From: Symbiodinium natans
Taxonomy: Eukaryota; Sar; Dinophyceae; Suessiales; Symbiodiniaceae
Assembly (NCBI GenBank): GCA_905221605.1
Contig: CAJNDS010001657.1
Location: forward strand, 240,644-304,643
DNA length: 64,000 bases
Direction of reading: 5' to 3'
Shown: positions 13,442-25,255 of the stretch, piece by piece
How positions within the stretch are numbered: the first letter of the stretch is position 1
How the letters are laid out: each line of letters starts with the position of its first letter
Translations under genes and position numbers: made by a program
The notes under the pieces: generated by a model
What the model saw: only the letters and a program-made list of their open reading frames with translations
Database searches by the model: none
What the model was told of the DNA's origin: nothing

Positions 13442-13817
13442 TTAAGTCTTGGGTTTCGGACCTGTTAAGGTGTGGAACCCTTTTTTTCCCTGGAAGCTTC
13501 TTAACAAGGTGAATACCAGTGCATGGGTAAACGACAACTCCCGCCAGCTCCACAGAGCTAGCTTTCGTGACAGTCTTGGGTACCCTGTGTCGACTACGCG
13601 TGTGTGCACAACTGTCAGACCATACTTAGCTTGACACAGACTGAGCAACGCGCTACCCGCGCTACTCGTGCTACACCGGTAAGAGCTGCCAACTTCCAGA
13701 GAGCACCGCTGCAAGCAAGACTCGACATTGACATCAGGAAGGTGGCGACATACTCCGTGCGCTTCAGATCCTCAGAAGGCTTTCGTGCAAATTTCTCCCT
13801 GGCCCCACAGAATAGCA

Positions 13818-13839
13818 ACACACACACACACACACACAC
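13818..13839 (+). repeat. (CA)n microsatellite
   Basis: About eleven CA dinucleotides in a row inside non-coding sequence. Confidence 0.85.
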
Positions 13840-16692
13840 TCTCAAATGCATGCGGATAAGGTTGACTCGTTAATCATCAGGGCTGCGAAGCTGTGGAGTT
13901 GACCATGGACAGTTGCTGCACCGGGGTAGAAGCCCTTTGAGTATTGGCATGTCGAGGCTATCGGAGAAGATAGCATTGCTCAAATGTCGCACATTGTAAG
14001 CAAAGTGTCTCTAGCCAAGACATCGCGCAGTTGGTTTCCCAGCTTGTAGAGGACCTGCAGGTCGCAAGCACCGGGCAATCGAGTTCATCAACAAGTATGA
14101 CATGATGGTAAGTTGTTGCAGTGAGGCTTTGATCAGTAAACACAGTCAGCCCCACGGAGAGCCGAAAGGGCTGGGTCATGCGGACTTCCAGCAAGTTTAT
14201 CTCAGCACAGGCTTCAAGTCGTTACGATGACCCGTGCAAGGAATCCAAATCCATTCAAGAAGGTACCTGTGACCTTGTTCTCCTAGTCCTGTTGGCACAC
14301 ATCCCACCCCCCTCCCCCTTCGCCAAAATCAGGCTTTGGGGCTTTCGTGTGCGCACCTCTGTCTCGAAACGCAGGAAGCAGACTTGACCAGATGTCCAGG
14401 GACCCTCCACCTTGGCGGCTGGAAGAGAGACGGAGAGCATAAAATTCAATGACTTACGCAGGCTGAGGGGTCAAGGAAGTCATCCTGGTTCGCGGCAAAT
14501 GTTTAAACGGACCCTGCTTTCCGACGCCAGTTTGACCGTCAGATGTTCCCGCATGCCCACCCACCAGTACCCGCGAACTTGATTTCTGTGCCTGGAGGAA
14601 CTGATGGTCTTGTCAACGCTTTTTTGCAAAAGCTTCCCACGAATCTGCATCTGCATCCTCCACCCCAACAGACCCGATAAAGATAATAGCAGAGAATGCG
14701 ATCATACCAGAACAAAACTCAATAAACCATCGCAGCTACTTTCATGAAGGTTTGTTTATGTATGTTACGAGTACTGTAGGATCTTCTTGCTACACATTTT
14801 CTTGCGAATTTGTAGCCTTCTCTTACAGCCCTGCACTAAACCCTTCTTCTTGTGGCCCAGGTGGCGGCCCAAGGCTGGCAGACATCGGCCAGGCTCCGAA
14901 GGAAGCCGGAAGCGCAGATCACCTTGTGCCTTGATGCGTCTCTCTGCCCCCAGGCGGACAGCAAGCACTTTTGTTGCTTTTGCGGAGATGCTCTCAGCTT
15001 TCACCACCGTTAACCCCTCAAACGAACCCTCAACATCCTACGACTGTAGACCCATGGAGTCCTCGGCTGAATATCTCCCTGTGACACCCTTTCGATGTCG
15101 TTTGGCAAGGAAGTTTGACGACGCCATCTGATCCCTGGCTGTGGAGGTTGATGCCATAGTTGATTCCCGTGAAACCCGAGCAGCTTCTCAAGAACATACG
15201 CGTACATGGCAAAAGCATCCCCCGGTGCATCCCGCAAGTTGTCAAAGGCTGGCGTGCTACCGGCGTTTAACCTCAACATCTCCATGTTCCAACCACACAG
15301 CCACAAAGCCCAAGAATTGAAGCGGGGTGCCCAGGGCTGGTAGACTTTGACAGGCTTCCTAAAGCTTGGTCAGGAGCTTGGCGCTTGTGAGGTATCTTGC
15401 AGGTCCAGTGGCGAGGACAGGCACGGCCCCAGAGGCTCCAGGCTCATCCTGGGAAACGACTGTCTAGGTTGAGCTGTTTGGCAGGCTGCGGGGTGGCGGT
15501 TTAGGGTGCAGGTTGGGGCAACGGAGGATGGAATGATGCTCTCGGTTGCTTCGACTCATGCTGTTGGGCTCTTTAAGACACGGAGGGCACATCTGCATTG
15601 GTGGCTCAGCGGCTCACGCAGCTGGAAATATCGACGGCGCAGCTGTTGAAGAGCCACCTGAAAATCTACATGGTGTGTAAGGTTTCGCAGTGGGGCAGCT
15701 CGAGATTGCCCGCTGCGAGTCTGCACATGGAGGCCCCGTATGGTCTCAACCGGATGATGGCACCAATGCTCGAGAGGCATGATGGCAGTTGATCAAGCCT
15801 CAATATACCACGAAGGCTCGTACATCCAGGGAGTGTCCGAGTCAAGTCTCGGAATCGTTCCGAGCTCAGTATGACAAGAGACAGACACGTTTTCGCTGCG
15901 TGGAGACTCACAGGCAAAGCGAGCCGAGAACTAATCTCCACCGCCTGACCTAGGATCGTGGAAACTCGAACCCTCAGCCCAACCCGCCAATACAAGGCAG
16001 ACATTCTTCATGTTGAGCTTGTAAGCACCACGCCAACTCCCAAAACCCTGAAGCCCGAGTCTTTACATCTGAAAACCCTTGCTTCAACCTTTTGGTTCGA
16101 CAAGACGGAAATCCTGAACAGCACGCTGGACCCCGGCCGTCGTGCCCGAGGTTGCGAAGAGGCCGAAGAGCACCTTCAAGGCCGCTTATTGTCTTGGTGG
16201 GCGTTGAAAGCGGGGGTGGGGGGGGGTGGGGGGGTGGCTGGGTGGAGGCTAATAATGCTGTTCATATGTCGACCACACCCACACACACTTTTACAACGTT
16301 TCTACGGCTCGGGAACACGCCAAAGCACCGGTATTTACAGCAATGTTGCCTCTCTGTACCAACATACTGCACAAGGATATGGAACAAGGCACGATGTCAC
16401 AAGCGTTCAACAGCTTCTGTCCTCACACCCCGAGCTTTGCTCCGAAGCTCCGTCGCTGGGTCTAGAAGACCTTCTTTTGGTTACAGCCTTTCCGACACCT
16501 CATGCCTCATGCCAAAGCCTTGCCCACAAAAACAACCAGGCAAACTTTTGCCATGCGACTTTAGTACGAGTAGTAGAAGCACAAATACACATGATAAATA
16601 GAGTTAAATTGAATCATAGGTTGTAGTAGATGTGCTAGCACTAGGACAAGTACTACTGGTACTAGTACTAGAAGTTGTCGTCGGCAGCGTAG

Positions 16693-16793
16693 TCAGCAGC
16701 AGCAGCAGGAGGAGCAGGAGGAGCAGGAGGAGCAGGAGGAGCAGGAGGAGCAGGAGGAGCAGGAGCAGCAGGAGGAGCAGGAGGAGCAGGAGC

Positions 16794-16834
<41 letters not shown>

Positions 16835-16862
16835 CAGGAGCAGCAGCAGGAGCAGCAGCCGC
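16693..16862 (+). repeat. (GGAGCA)n / (GCAGGA)n hexanucleotide repeat
   Basis: About 170 bp of GGAGCAGGA-type hexamers and nonamers, purine-rich on the plus strand. It reads as Ser/Arg on the plus strand and as a pure Leu run on the minus strand. The poly-Leu frame is a reading of the repeat and not a gene. Confidence 0.9.
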
Positions 16863-18304
16863 TTAACCCCACATCTCCGCCTTGCCAACACCCAAGAGTT
16901 CCTACCGAGCGGCCTTCAGCCATGCGGGCGAAGTTGCGACCCACTCCATGAAACCATCCAGGTGCGAATCCTTCTTTCGGCGTCCCGGTCTTGGGTCAGA
17001 GGGCTGAGGCCACGTCCCGACTTGGGGGCGAAGGTTTAGTTTAGGGCTGCATGGATTTCTGAAGGAGAGCAGGAATCTGCTTGCGGTACGGGGGCTACGA
17101 TTGTGCTGTGAAGGAAAACATGGGGGAGTGCTCGGGGAGCCTAGAGCCACTTTGGAGTCTATAGAGTCAGAGGGCCCCAGGCGCAGCAGCGCGTGCCGTT
17201 AAAGGGGCATCACTTTTACATCCTTCTTGTGCGCCTTGTGTGCTGCAGGCAGCTTTGGTGACCCTAAACCCTTAGCAGGCCCGGCGGGCCTTGACCAACC
17301 AGCAGGCGCCCCTCATAAGGGCCATGTGGCTGTAGTCCTCTCGCGTCTTGCGGGCTCTTCGTAGTGAAGCTAAACTTTTCCTGTTGAAGATTGCAGGGTT
17401 TCCAGCCTAATGTCCCCACACTTGGTTTCGAGAGCGCTTAGGGCCGCAGCATGCTCCTTGTGGCAGAGGAGCTCGTCGTCAATTGTGTGCAGGATGACGG
17501 CCGTCTCGATGTACGAGATAGACCTCCGGCTCGCAAGTTCCACCAGCAATCCCAATTGCTCATAGCTGAGCTTTAGTTCCTAAGAATTGGAGATTTAGAA
17601 ACACGGTGTAGGATGTAAAATAAACCCAGGCCATCACCTCCCCCACTTCGGAGTTACTTGCAACTCCAGGGTAGATAGATATCGGCACTTGCTCCCATCT
17701 TTCAACCAAGGAATGCCGGAGCTTCCAACTGAAGACCCCGGCAAAGTTGACAAGAGCCCGCGGTGACCTAAACTCGAAACCTTCTTTTCAATATTCTGCT
17801 TCGGGCCATGCTGCGCAAGGGCGCCACACATGCCACCCAGCACCAGAGACGACGGAATGATGTACCTTAAGCGGGCTTATAGCCCTTCGGAGGGCTTGGA
17901 GGTGCAGAGCCCCAGAGTCTTGCACCACACAATTCCACGGCAGGCATCCCGGCAGTGCTATCATCCTGCAAACCCTAGCCAAGCGCAGCGAACGCCGTTT
18001 GCAAGCGCGAAGCCTGACTCTAGCCTTCCAAACCCTGCACGAGAACACTATCCTACCAAACCCTGGATTCTCAGATCCGGAGGCCCACGGACCTTGAACT
18101 CTCCACCCAAGCCCCTACGCATCTTCCACCGGGCCACTTATACTTCCCCGGTATGATGGCCTGAGCTGTGAGAAACGTCAAGGCCGTGACAAACACGAAT
18201 TCTACCACTGGTAGTCATGTTGAACACTGTGGACGAGATACTCTACGGAAATACGCTTCAGGAAGTGTGACTCGATCTCCAGAAAGAGCACCCACAACAC
18301 ACAC

Positions 18305-18356
18305 ATTATAAACCCTAAAGCCTAAACCCTCTAAACCCTAAGGCCTAAACCGTACA
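18305..18356 (+). repeat. degenerate telomere-like CCCTAAA array
   Basis: About seven CCCTAAA-like units, several altered to CCTAAAG or CCTCTAAA, in CCCTAAA orientation. A second cluster in the opposite orientation lies about 130 bp away at 18488-18542, so the pair forms an imperfect inverted arrangement. Confidence 0.75.
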
Positions 18357-18487
18357 CCCGAAAGCACAAAGAGAGAACAGAAGTACTTCCAGAGGCCCAG
18401 CAGCCACCTGGGCCTCCTCCAGCTGCTTGTCGAGGAGCCGGCTCCACTCGATCCTCGTTTGGGGCTCAGGTGGTCTGATGTCTTCAT

Positions 18488-18542
18488 TTTAGGGTTTAGA
18501 GTCTAGAGTTTAGGGTTTAGAATTGAGAGTTTAGGGTTTAGG
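18488..18542 (+). repeat. degenerate telomere-like TTTAGGG array
   Basis: Four TTTAGGG units mixed with TAGAGTC, AGAGTTTAG and AATTGAGAG variants, opposite in orientation to the array at 18305-18356. Confidence 0.75.
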
Positions 18543-19450
18543 AGGTTTATAGGGGATCTTTTGCAATTCAGGTTGTGGGAAGTGCAGGAGCTTTGAGGTG
18601 CGGGAGCTTCGGGGCGTTGGAACTACGCAACGACGTACGTCTGTGTTGACGGGGCCAGGGGTGAGGGAGCTGCCGTGCCTTGAAGGTACAGATTCAACGG
18701 ATCTTGCTTCGCATCCACCAGATGCAACAAACGCTCTGTTGTTGTGCTTAGAAGCTGTCAAGCCTGGCCTTTTGCATCAGCCGGCTCACGGTTGAAATAT
18801 GCATGCGGCCGACTAAACCAGTCAACATACGTAGCGTGTAAGATCGGTATGGCCTTTGCATGCATGTGGGTTGCCATCTGAAATGCTATGCACGTGACAT
18901 GGACACGAACTGAAACTCAGGGTATTGCTGTCATATCTTTGCACGTGAGTATGAAAAAGAATCTAGCCGCCAACCCCAGCCCCGCCGAAAACCAAGCAAA
19001 AACACCACAAGGCCAAAGGCTCTCAGGGAAGAAGTTCGTGTACATTGCCGCTCGGCCACGGCGCAGTTGGTCGTGCCTGGGAAGTTTCCCAAGTTTGTTT
19101 TCTGCTCCAGGTTTTGTTTTGCCAGGTGGGTTGGCTTTGGGGGGCGTGGTCGGGTTCAGGATCGGATTCTGGGTTGGATTGCGGGAGACATTGCAGTTCG
19201 ACGAGGGTTCTTGGCTTTGGAGGTCAGGCTGAAGGCCGCGACCAATGGCTTTCGACGTTGGGTTAGGAAGTTGCGGGTGGGAGAAATGAGCTTCCTCTAG
19301 CTTCGTTTCGTGTCTTCATGTCTGCAGCAGAAAGGGTAAAGTAAACACTCTCGACTCTAGCCGGAATTTGAAATCCTTGCGCAGCAGTCCTTCAAGCTCA
19401 AACTTTCGAGTCCTCGAGTCCTACAACCTGAGCCCCAGATGAGAGAAGAC

Positions 19451-19500
19451 TCCCTAAACCCTAAACCCTAAACCCGAAACCCTAAACCCTAAACCCTACC
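19451..19500 (+). repeat. telomere-like CCCTAAA array, about 7 units
   Basis: Seven tandem CCCTAAA units with one variant (CCCGAAA). It is among the longest interstitial telomere-like runs in the window, comparable to 58274-58315. Confidence 0.9.
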
Positions 19501-19898
19501 TTGTATCGCCAGGGCCAGGGTGCTGCTCGAAGGCCATGGGCGTCGCCTCCTCGGCAGCCAGAACGCGAGGCTCGGCTCCTCGAGGGGGAATTAAACATCT
19601 CAATTTCTAGGCTTTGAAGTCAACGAATTTTGTAGTTTGGCTAGTGTTTGGCTCCTAGTTATCATGGTCTCCCCATCTAGAAACGTGTTTTAACGAATTG
19701 CATGCAATGATCGCAGCAGGAATTTATTGGCGTATCACACGAGTGAGCTATACTATTTTGAAGCAAAATGAAGTCTTGAACGTGAAGTAACCTTCGTCTG
19801 CCAGCATGAACGCCCTCGTGCGTTGGAGCGCGCCCATGTTCACTGTCACAGTAGGTGAGACGTAGGAACAGTGTGAGCATAAAGAGGGCCTCTCATTG

Positions 19899-19972
19899 TT
19901 TTTTTTTTTTTTTTTTCTCGCTCTTCTCTTCGTCTTCTTCTGCTTCTTCTTCTTCTTCTTCTTTCTCTCCTG
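19899..19972 (+). repeat. poly-T followed by (TTC)n tract
   Basis: A run of about 18 T is followed by TCGCTCTTCTC and then (TTC)n repeats. It is pyrimidine-only over most of its length. Confidence 0.85.
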
Positions 19973-20339
19973 CTGGGCTTGAAGGAGCCCTGACGGTGCT
20001 TTGTGACTGGTTTTCTGGCATTGTTACCAGGTTGTGTTCCTCGGATGTGAGACCATCGGCTTTTCCTTTTCACATGAACAAGACACGAGAGGAATGACCC
20101 CAGAGGCACCACCGATGCTTGCAATGCTCAGGGGTTAAGCCACTTCTCTGACTCTGTCCTTTGCACAGCTATCACCTCGTCTTTCCGAAACCTTCCCCGA
20201 AAATCCCCCAAACCCTTCGTACCAGCTGTTATCCTTATGTCGAGGCGGTTCTCCTTCTGAGGTGTATGTCTACTGTATTCCCCGGCTCGTAGTTCTGCTG
20301 TCATTTGGTCTCGCTCAAGGTCGCTGCTGCTTCCCTCGT

Positions 20340-20860
20340 TCTCTTTCCTGGTCCTCTTCTTCGTCTTCGTCTTCTTCTTATTCTTCTGATTATTATTCTT
20401 ATTATTCTTATTCTTCTTATTCTTCCTCTTTGTCTGCCCCCTTCTTCTCCTCCTCCTCCTCCTCCTCCTTCTCCTTCTCCTTCTCCTTCTCCTTCTCCTT
20501 CTGCTTCTTCTTCTTCTGCTCCTTCTTCTGCTCCTCCTTCTCCTTCTCCTTCTCCTTCTTGTTCTGCTTCTTCTTCTTCTTCTGCTCCTTCTTCTCTTGC
20601 TTTGTTGTTGTGGTTGTTATTCTTCTTCTTCTTCTTCTTCTTCTTCTTCTTCTTCTTCTTCTTCTTCTTCTTCTTCTTCTTCTTCTTCTTCTTCTTCTTC
20701 TTCTTCTGTTTCTTCTTCTTCTTCTTCTTCTTCTTCTTCTTCTTCGTCTTCGTCTTCGTCTTCGGGGCTTGGGGGTCCAGCGGACCCCTCGCTCTTCTCG
20801 CTCTCTCCCTCTCTCTCTCTCTCTCGCTCTCGCTCTCGCTCTCTCTCGGTCTGCGGGGTC
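20340..20860 (+). repeat. 520-bp polypyrimidine tract, mainly (TTC)n and (TC)n
   Basis: Almost pure pyrimidine on the plus strand: (TTC)n, (TCC)n, CTTCTC and TTATTC blocks, then about 90 bp of uninterrupted (TTC)n near 20620-20705, and finally (TC)n near 20797-20850. All long frames across it (poly-Ser, poly-Leu, poly-Phe; poly-Lys, poly-Glu opposite) are trivial translations. Mirror-repeat pyrimidine tracts of this kind can form intramolecular triplex (H-DNA). Confidence 0.9.
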
Positions 20861-21320
20861 TGGGTGTGGGAATCTTTGTTGTTTTGTGCGAGTCCGGGCT
20901 TCGTAGGAATGCTGGACCTTGCATGCTTTCGTGCTTTGTCCAACAAAGCACGCAAACTGGGGTTGGTTCGTAGAGTTCAGGGTTTAGGTGGCCGATTCCT
21001 TTGCGTCGACAAGCGACAAGCAAGGGGACATGTTAACGACCTGTTCGCACTTGCAAGACTCTCTCCGTGCATCGCAGAGGCATTCTGTCATGATTCGACA
21101 CGCTTTGCGGTCCGAAAGAACCGTCAAGACGGGCTCGCAAGTGGACCAAAACTTGCGACAGCACCTGTGGACCCACAGCCCACGCATTTTTTGGGGGGAA
21201 ACACCACCCTTGGGCACCTGCTGCCTCTGCAAGCTCCAGCGACGGCGGCTCCGGCGCCGGGAGGCCCAAGGCCACGAGGTGCCGCTCCTTGGGGCTACTG
21301 GGAGAGTTGGGGAGAGAGCT

Positions 21321-21423
21321 GGGATGTTCCCCCCTTATACTAACAGGGATTAAGAATAGGGGTTATAGTACGGGGTACTAGAATCCCTATTTAAGGACTG
21401 TTAGTATGAAGGGGGAACATCCC
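21321..21423. repeat. 103-nt near-perfect inverted repeat (MITE- or hairpin-RNA-like)
   Basis: The outer arms GGGATGTTCCCCC.. and ..GGGGGAACATCCC pair over 26 nt with two mismatches, ending in CTAACAG / CTGTTAG. The pairing continues inward (TTAAGAATAGGG against CCCTATTTAA, with a 2-nt bulge) to a perfect TAGTAC-GGG-GTACTA tip. The whole 103 nt therefore folds into one stem of about 50 bp with a 3-nt loop. It contains no open frame. It could be a tiny miniature inverted-repeat element, an introner-like element or a hairpin RNA precursor. I do not see a clean target-site duplication. Confidence 0.8.
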
Positions 21424-24059
21424 GTAGAGTTGAGAGGGCCTGCTTAGAAGGCCCCCAAAACTGAACAGGATATCTGGGCAGAAGGCTTGGGACTGTCTTG
21501 GGCTCCTACAGGTCGAATACATTTTGGGGGGCGTGTTAGGGGTTTCTGGGGGGCTTGGAGTTGATAATTCCACAAGTTGCCACAAACTGCCACTCTTTCT
21601 AACTCTCTCTAACCCTGTCTTGTGGTGCAGCTTTAAAGGCCATCAGCTCGAAGAAGAGCCTCCCCGCGCAGCTTTCCGGCTCAATGGCATCGGCCACCTT
21701 GTCACAGGGGGTCGTCGCATCCGGTGAGTATCCATTACGCAGAGGGGGTGTCAAAGGCGATTCAACGCTGGGTTGAATGGGTCCAGTATGGGGTGCACAG
21801 GGTGGAAAAAGAGCTTGGAATATGTTTTCTCCCTCAAGGTCTAGGGCATTACATGCGGTACTATTCAGGGCTTGGACCTTAGCCGTAGCCTCAAACACCC
21901 TGCGGCCTTCAATGCTTGACATACGATCAGTTTAGCCAGGGTGTGAATTGGGTTATACGGTAGGGAGACCTCTCGAAATCGAATTCCCCCAAAGCTCACC
22001 TTCCGCAGGGTGATGCGCAATAGGGCACCACCGGTGGAAGCGGCGGCCAGCAAACTGCCTGGAAGTCTTGTGCGGAGACGAGTTTGGGAGAGGCTTTGTT
22101 TTACTCCAACCACGAGCACAACCCGACCTCGCCTAGGGGCAACAGCACCTCCCAGCGCGACAGCGGAGGGCGGCAGTTTCGGCGGTAGGCCTCTGCTGCC
22201 TCAAGCAGCTTTGGATTCTGAATCGCTGAGAAGCCTAAAGCTCGTTAACCTTCCATGGTTCCACAGTTGAGCTGAGAGCACGTGGCCGACGCAGACAGCG
22301 TTGGTTGAAGGGAGTTGATGAGGAATCTCACAATTAAAGGCTTGGAAAAACCTCACAGAGTGGCTCGGATCAGGAGGCACGCATACTGCCTAATTTCGAC
22401 TTAGCACTTTCATGGACGTTGCAGTGGCGGTTAGCCCACCCGGCCATGTCAAACATTTCATGACACCGCACCCGAGGGAACCTCATCAACGGGTCTGTAG
22501 GTCACCACATCTCGTGCGGAGCTCAGGAGCTCGTCCTACGGCAGAGATGAAGCCAACAAGCATGGTTTCTGGCTTGTGGTGTGCGGGTTCGCCGTGCAAG
22601 GACAGCTTCGCAGTATGCGCACGGATGCAGCCCGGCTTCGGAGTGGGGAGGAACGTATGACCGTATGTTGATGCACTTTGACCCTTTAACGGTGGCCAAG
22701 TTTGCGTTTGGCGGCTTGGAGCTCTCAACTGAAGCAACCTGGAAGGTTTGGACTTGGGTTCTGCTCTGTAGCAGGTCCGACCACAGCCTAAGACGATGTC
22801 TAGGCTTCAGAGATTTCAGAGTCTCTTAGACTTGGGGGCCTCGCCTTTTTTAAGGGCTCAGGGCTGAGCAGGGGCTAGGGATTACATGGGTTTACCCCCG
22901 CAACCCAAAATGCTCTCAGCCATCTTCCCAAAACTCCTGCAGCTCCGGGTCGTTGGGCACAAGCAGCTGGCAAAGTGCCTCCGTGACGCCTCAGGCTCAT
23001 GGCTTTGGGTTCAGAGTTTTTCGGGCATCCGAACTCATGGCTTCAAGGGCCATGCTTGTGAAGAGGGAAGAGGGATAAGGCGGATAAGGCACACGTAGGG
23101 CATGGCAGCTGTAACTTCGTTCTTGTTGCGGCTAAGCACAATGCTTGCGAGTTGATGGCCATTTGGTCGTTCAAGTCTACAGCATGTTTGCACTGGGGCC
23201 AAGGGAGTGGGCTTTGTTTTGTGTGCATCGCTCTTGCTCATCAGAAGCAGCTACTGTCAGCGCAGCTACTCCAAGTTGTGCGCTGCAAGTCAACGGCTGG
23301 GTATGACGCGATGGAAGGCTCTTGTGGAGTTGCCTGATGCTCTTGCAACCTGAACTTCCGAATCCTCAGCACCAGAGCCATTCAAGAACGCAAAGCAGCA
23401 CCAAGCAACGGCCGAAACTCTCAAGCCATGCCACTGCGCAGTCGGTCCGTGTAGAGCGAGGTCGCCCGGCCCTCGTGGCTGGCCAGCCTCACAGGCCCCC
23501 AGTAACTTTTGTACTTGGAGGGCTCACTAATGGGGACCCGAGTGGAGCACTTTGAAAGTGGCTTAGGGGCTTGAAAGGCTGGGGCTGCTTGGGGATGCTA
23601 CATACATACATACATAGCTTGGGGCTGGGTGTGTGAAACAGTTAAGCGAGTCTTCCTTCATCCCGGGGTGCTAGGGGAAGGGAGGCCAGGGGGGCCACGC
23701 CAGTGCTGACGCACATAGGGAAAGTTATGGTGTGCATATGTGGTGAGTGGAAATGTGCAAAGGTGCAGATCTTGGGAGGGGTGAGCATTGTGGAAGTTTT
23801 GCTACTCCAGTTTTCTACAGCCCACAACCTTAGGCTAACTGCTATGCCTCGTAAGTTTCATGGAAATGCTGACCTTCTAGCCCTCCGCTACCCTTTCGCC
23901 ACCCCAAAGCCCCCGGCGGCTTGCCTCCTGGTCATAGCGACGGCGCAGCAAGAACAAAGGATCGCAAGGGCCCGCCGCTGCTCGCTGAAGAGGTCCTTGC
24001 AAACACAGCAGCTTGAAAAGGTTTGACCCTTCATGCTGGATGCAAGTGCTTGTGAGTCA
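21424..24059. other. gene-free region downstream of the C2-like gene
   Basis: No supportable coding sequence. A short (CATA)n microsatellite lies at about 23599-23616. Since the gene at 24060-25255 is on the minus strand, the right end of this stretch should hold its 3' untranslated region. Confidence 0.5.
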
Positions 24060-25255
24060 CTACTGAAAACGAATAGATCTGTCCTCCAGAGGAGGGAAAC
24101 CAGAGGCGGTAAGGTCCCCTTCGGTGATGTCCGCCAGGTATTGCAAGCTTTCCCGATGCAGATCGGAGACCTCCTTCTTGGCTCGGATCGCCCGGCGAAA
24201 GGTGCTCTCGAGTGCCGTAGGGCATGCCAGCGGTTCCTCCAAAAACTCGATTTGCAGCTCGATCTCCCCCGCAACATGGGAGCTGGTGCTGCCACCTGTT
24301 CCGCCATCCCCGCCATCGGCCGCTGCGCTGCTGCCGAGGGTCCCTGACGGCCGCAAGGACGCGATGGACGAGGACAGCGGCACGCGCATGATGACACTTG
24401 GCTGTCGGCCGTCGTCATCCAGCAAAGTGCCATCCTCGGCAAAGGCCAGACGGAAGGCCTCGTTCAGGTCCAAGGCGCCGTTGGCCACCAGGGGGTCGGG
24501 ATAGACCAGGAAGACGTCATCGAACACAGACAGCTCCAGCAGCTCCTGCTGCTGGTACCAGAATGTAAACTCCACGTAGCAATATGAGACTTGGATGCCG
24601 CTCGCGTCCACCCGCATGCGATAGCCGTACTGCGGCTGCGACGCGTGTCGCTCTTGTGAGGAGGGCACGGCTCGGTACTTTTCAAAACGGCCGCGGAGGA
24701 GCTCACCGCACTCGAAGTTGCTGTTTGGGAGGCTCGTGAAAACAAACTTCTCAGCATCCTCCTGGCTTGCCAGCAGAAAGGCAGCTTTCGTCCGGCCAAC
24801 CTGCTGACCGCACGCTGCGGCCACGTAAGGGAAAATCTTGTTGGTGCCATTGTCCACTGCAAACTTCTCGGCCACGCGTAGGGAGCGCAGCGTCACCCGG
24901 ATTTGTGAGGTTCGTGCACGGAGCTGCTTGGCAGCCTCCTCCTGAACCACTGGCACGCGCAGGTCGCCCTCCAAGGTCGTGGTCACCACAACGTAAAGCT
25001 CGGGGCGCTCTCCCTGTCCGGTTTCAGCCAAGGGCAGCACCCGGCGGTATTCTCCCGTTGCTGCCCCGCTCAGTACCTCCTGCAAGGGCACGAGGCAGCT
25101 TCCCACCAGGAACTCCTCACAGACCACCTCGAAAACCAGGTGTGACTCGTGCCCAGTGAAAGGGAGCTCGGCGCGCCAGCCGAAAACAGGGTGAGCTCCA
25201 AAGGCTTCGCCCAGGGGGGATCGCCGCTCATGGTTCCCCAAAGCGACGACCGCCT
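24060..25255 (-). CDS. C2-domain-like protein, 3'-terminal exon (5' end missing)
   Basis: A long open frame with strongly biased composition, ending in consecutive stop codons (TAG, TGA). Its start resembles the later strands of a C2 (calcium/lipid-binding) domain: VVALGN, then GEAFGAHPVFGW, ELPFTGHE, LVFEV, a gap, and GSCLVPLQEVL, as in the C2 pattern of NPxWNE, F.F.V and L.I.V.D. The first C2 strands are absent, and an in-frame stop lies just upstream, so this is an internal or last exon. A likely 3' splice site (TTGCAG then AGGCGG) puts the exon start at 25255. The next 240 residues have no domain I recognise. They include a beta-rich segment (YCYVEFTFWYQQQELLELSVFDDVFL), a low-complexity Gly/Ser linker and a charged C-terminal helix. 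Acidic C2 calcium ligands are not obvious, so calcium binding is uncertain. Upstream exons were not found. Confidence 0.65.

Larger units (their letters stand above)
8101..16692. other. gene-free region with scattered low-complexity DNA
   Basis: No gene can be supported. A plus-strand open frame of 280 codons near 10.2-11.05 kb consists largely of an AAAACA-type repeat and lacks domain signatures. The 229-codon frame near 12.4-13.1 kb looks equally random. Embedded repeats are listed separately. A compact GC-rich patch with several hairpins lies at 11205-11345 and may be a relic of something structured. Confidence 0.55.
16863..20339. other. gene-free region with telomere-like repeats
   Basis: No domain-bearing frame was found. 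The stretch contains three interstitial CCCTAAA/TTTAGGG clusters and a poly-T plus TTC tract (listed separately). The remainder is mixed sequence with many isolated 'cctaaac' words. Confidence 0.55.

Noticed and set aside
16604-16891. Minus-strand frame that is almost entirely Leu
   Set aside because: It is a translation of the GGAGCA repeat. There is no flanking domain or leader, and the other frames are equally open.
20262-21343. Long Ser-, Leu-, Phe-, Lys- or Glu-rich frames on both strands
   Set aside because: All arise from the polypyrimidine tract. Several frames are open at once, as expected for a triplet repeat without stops.
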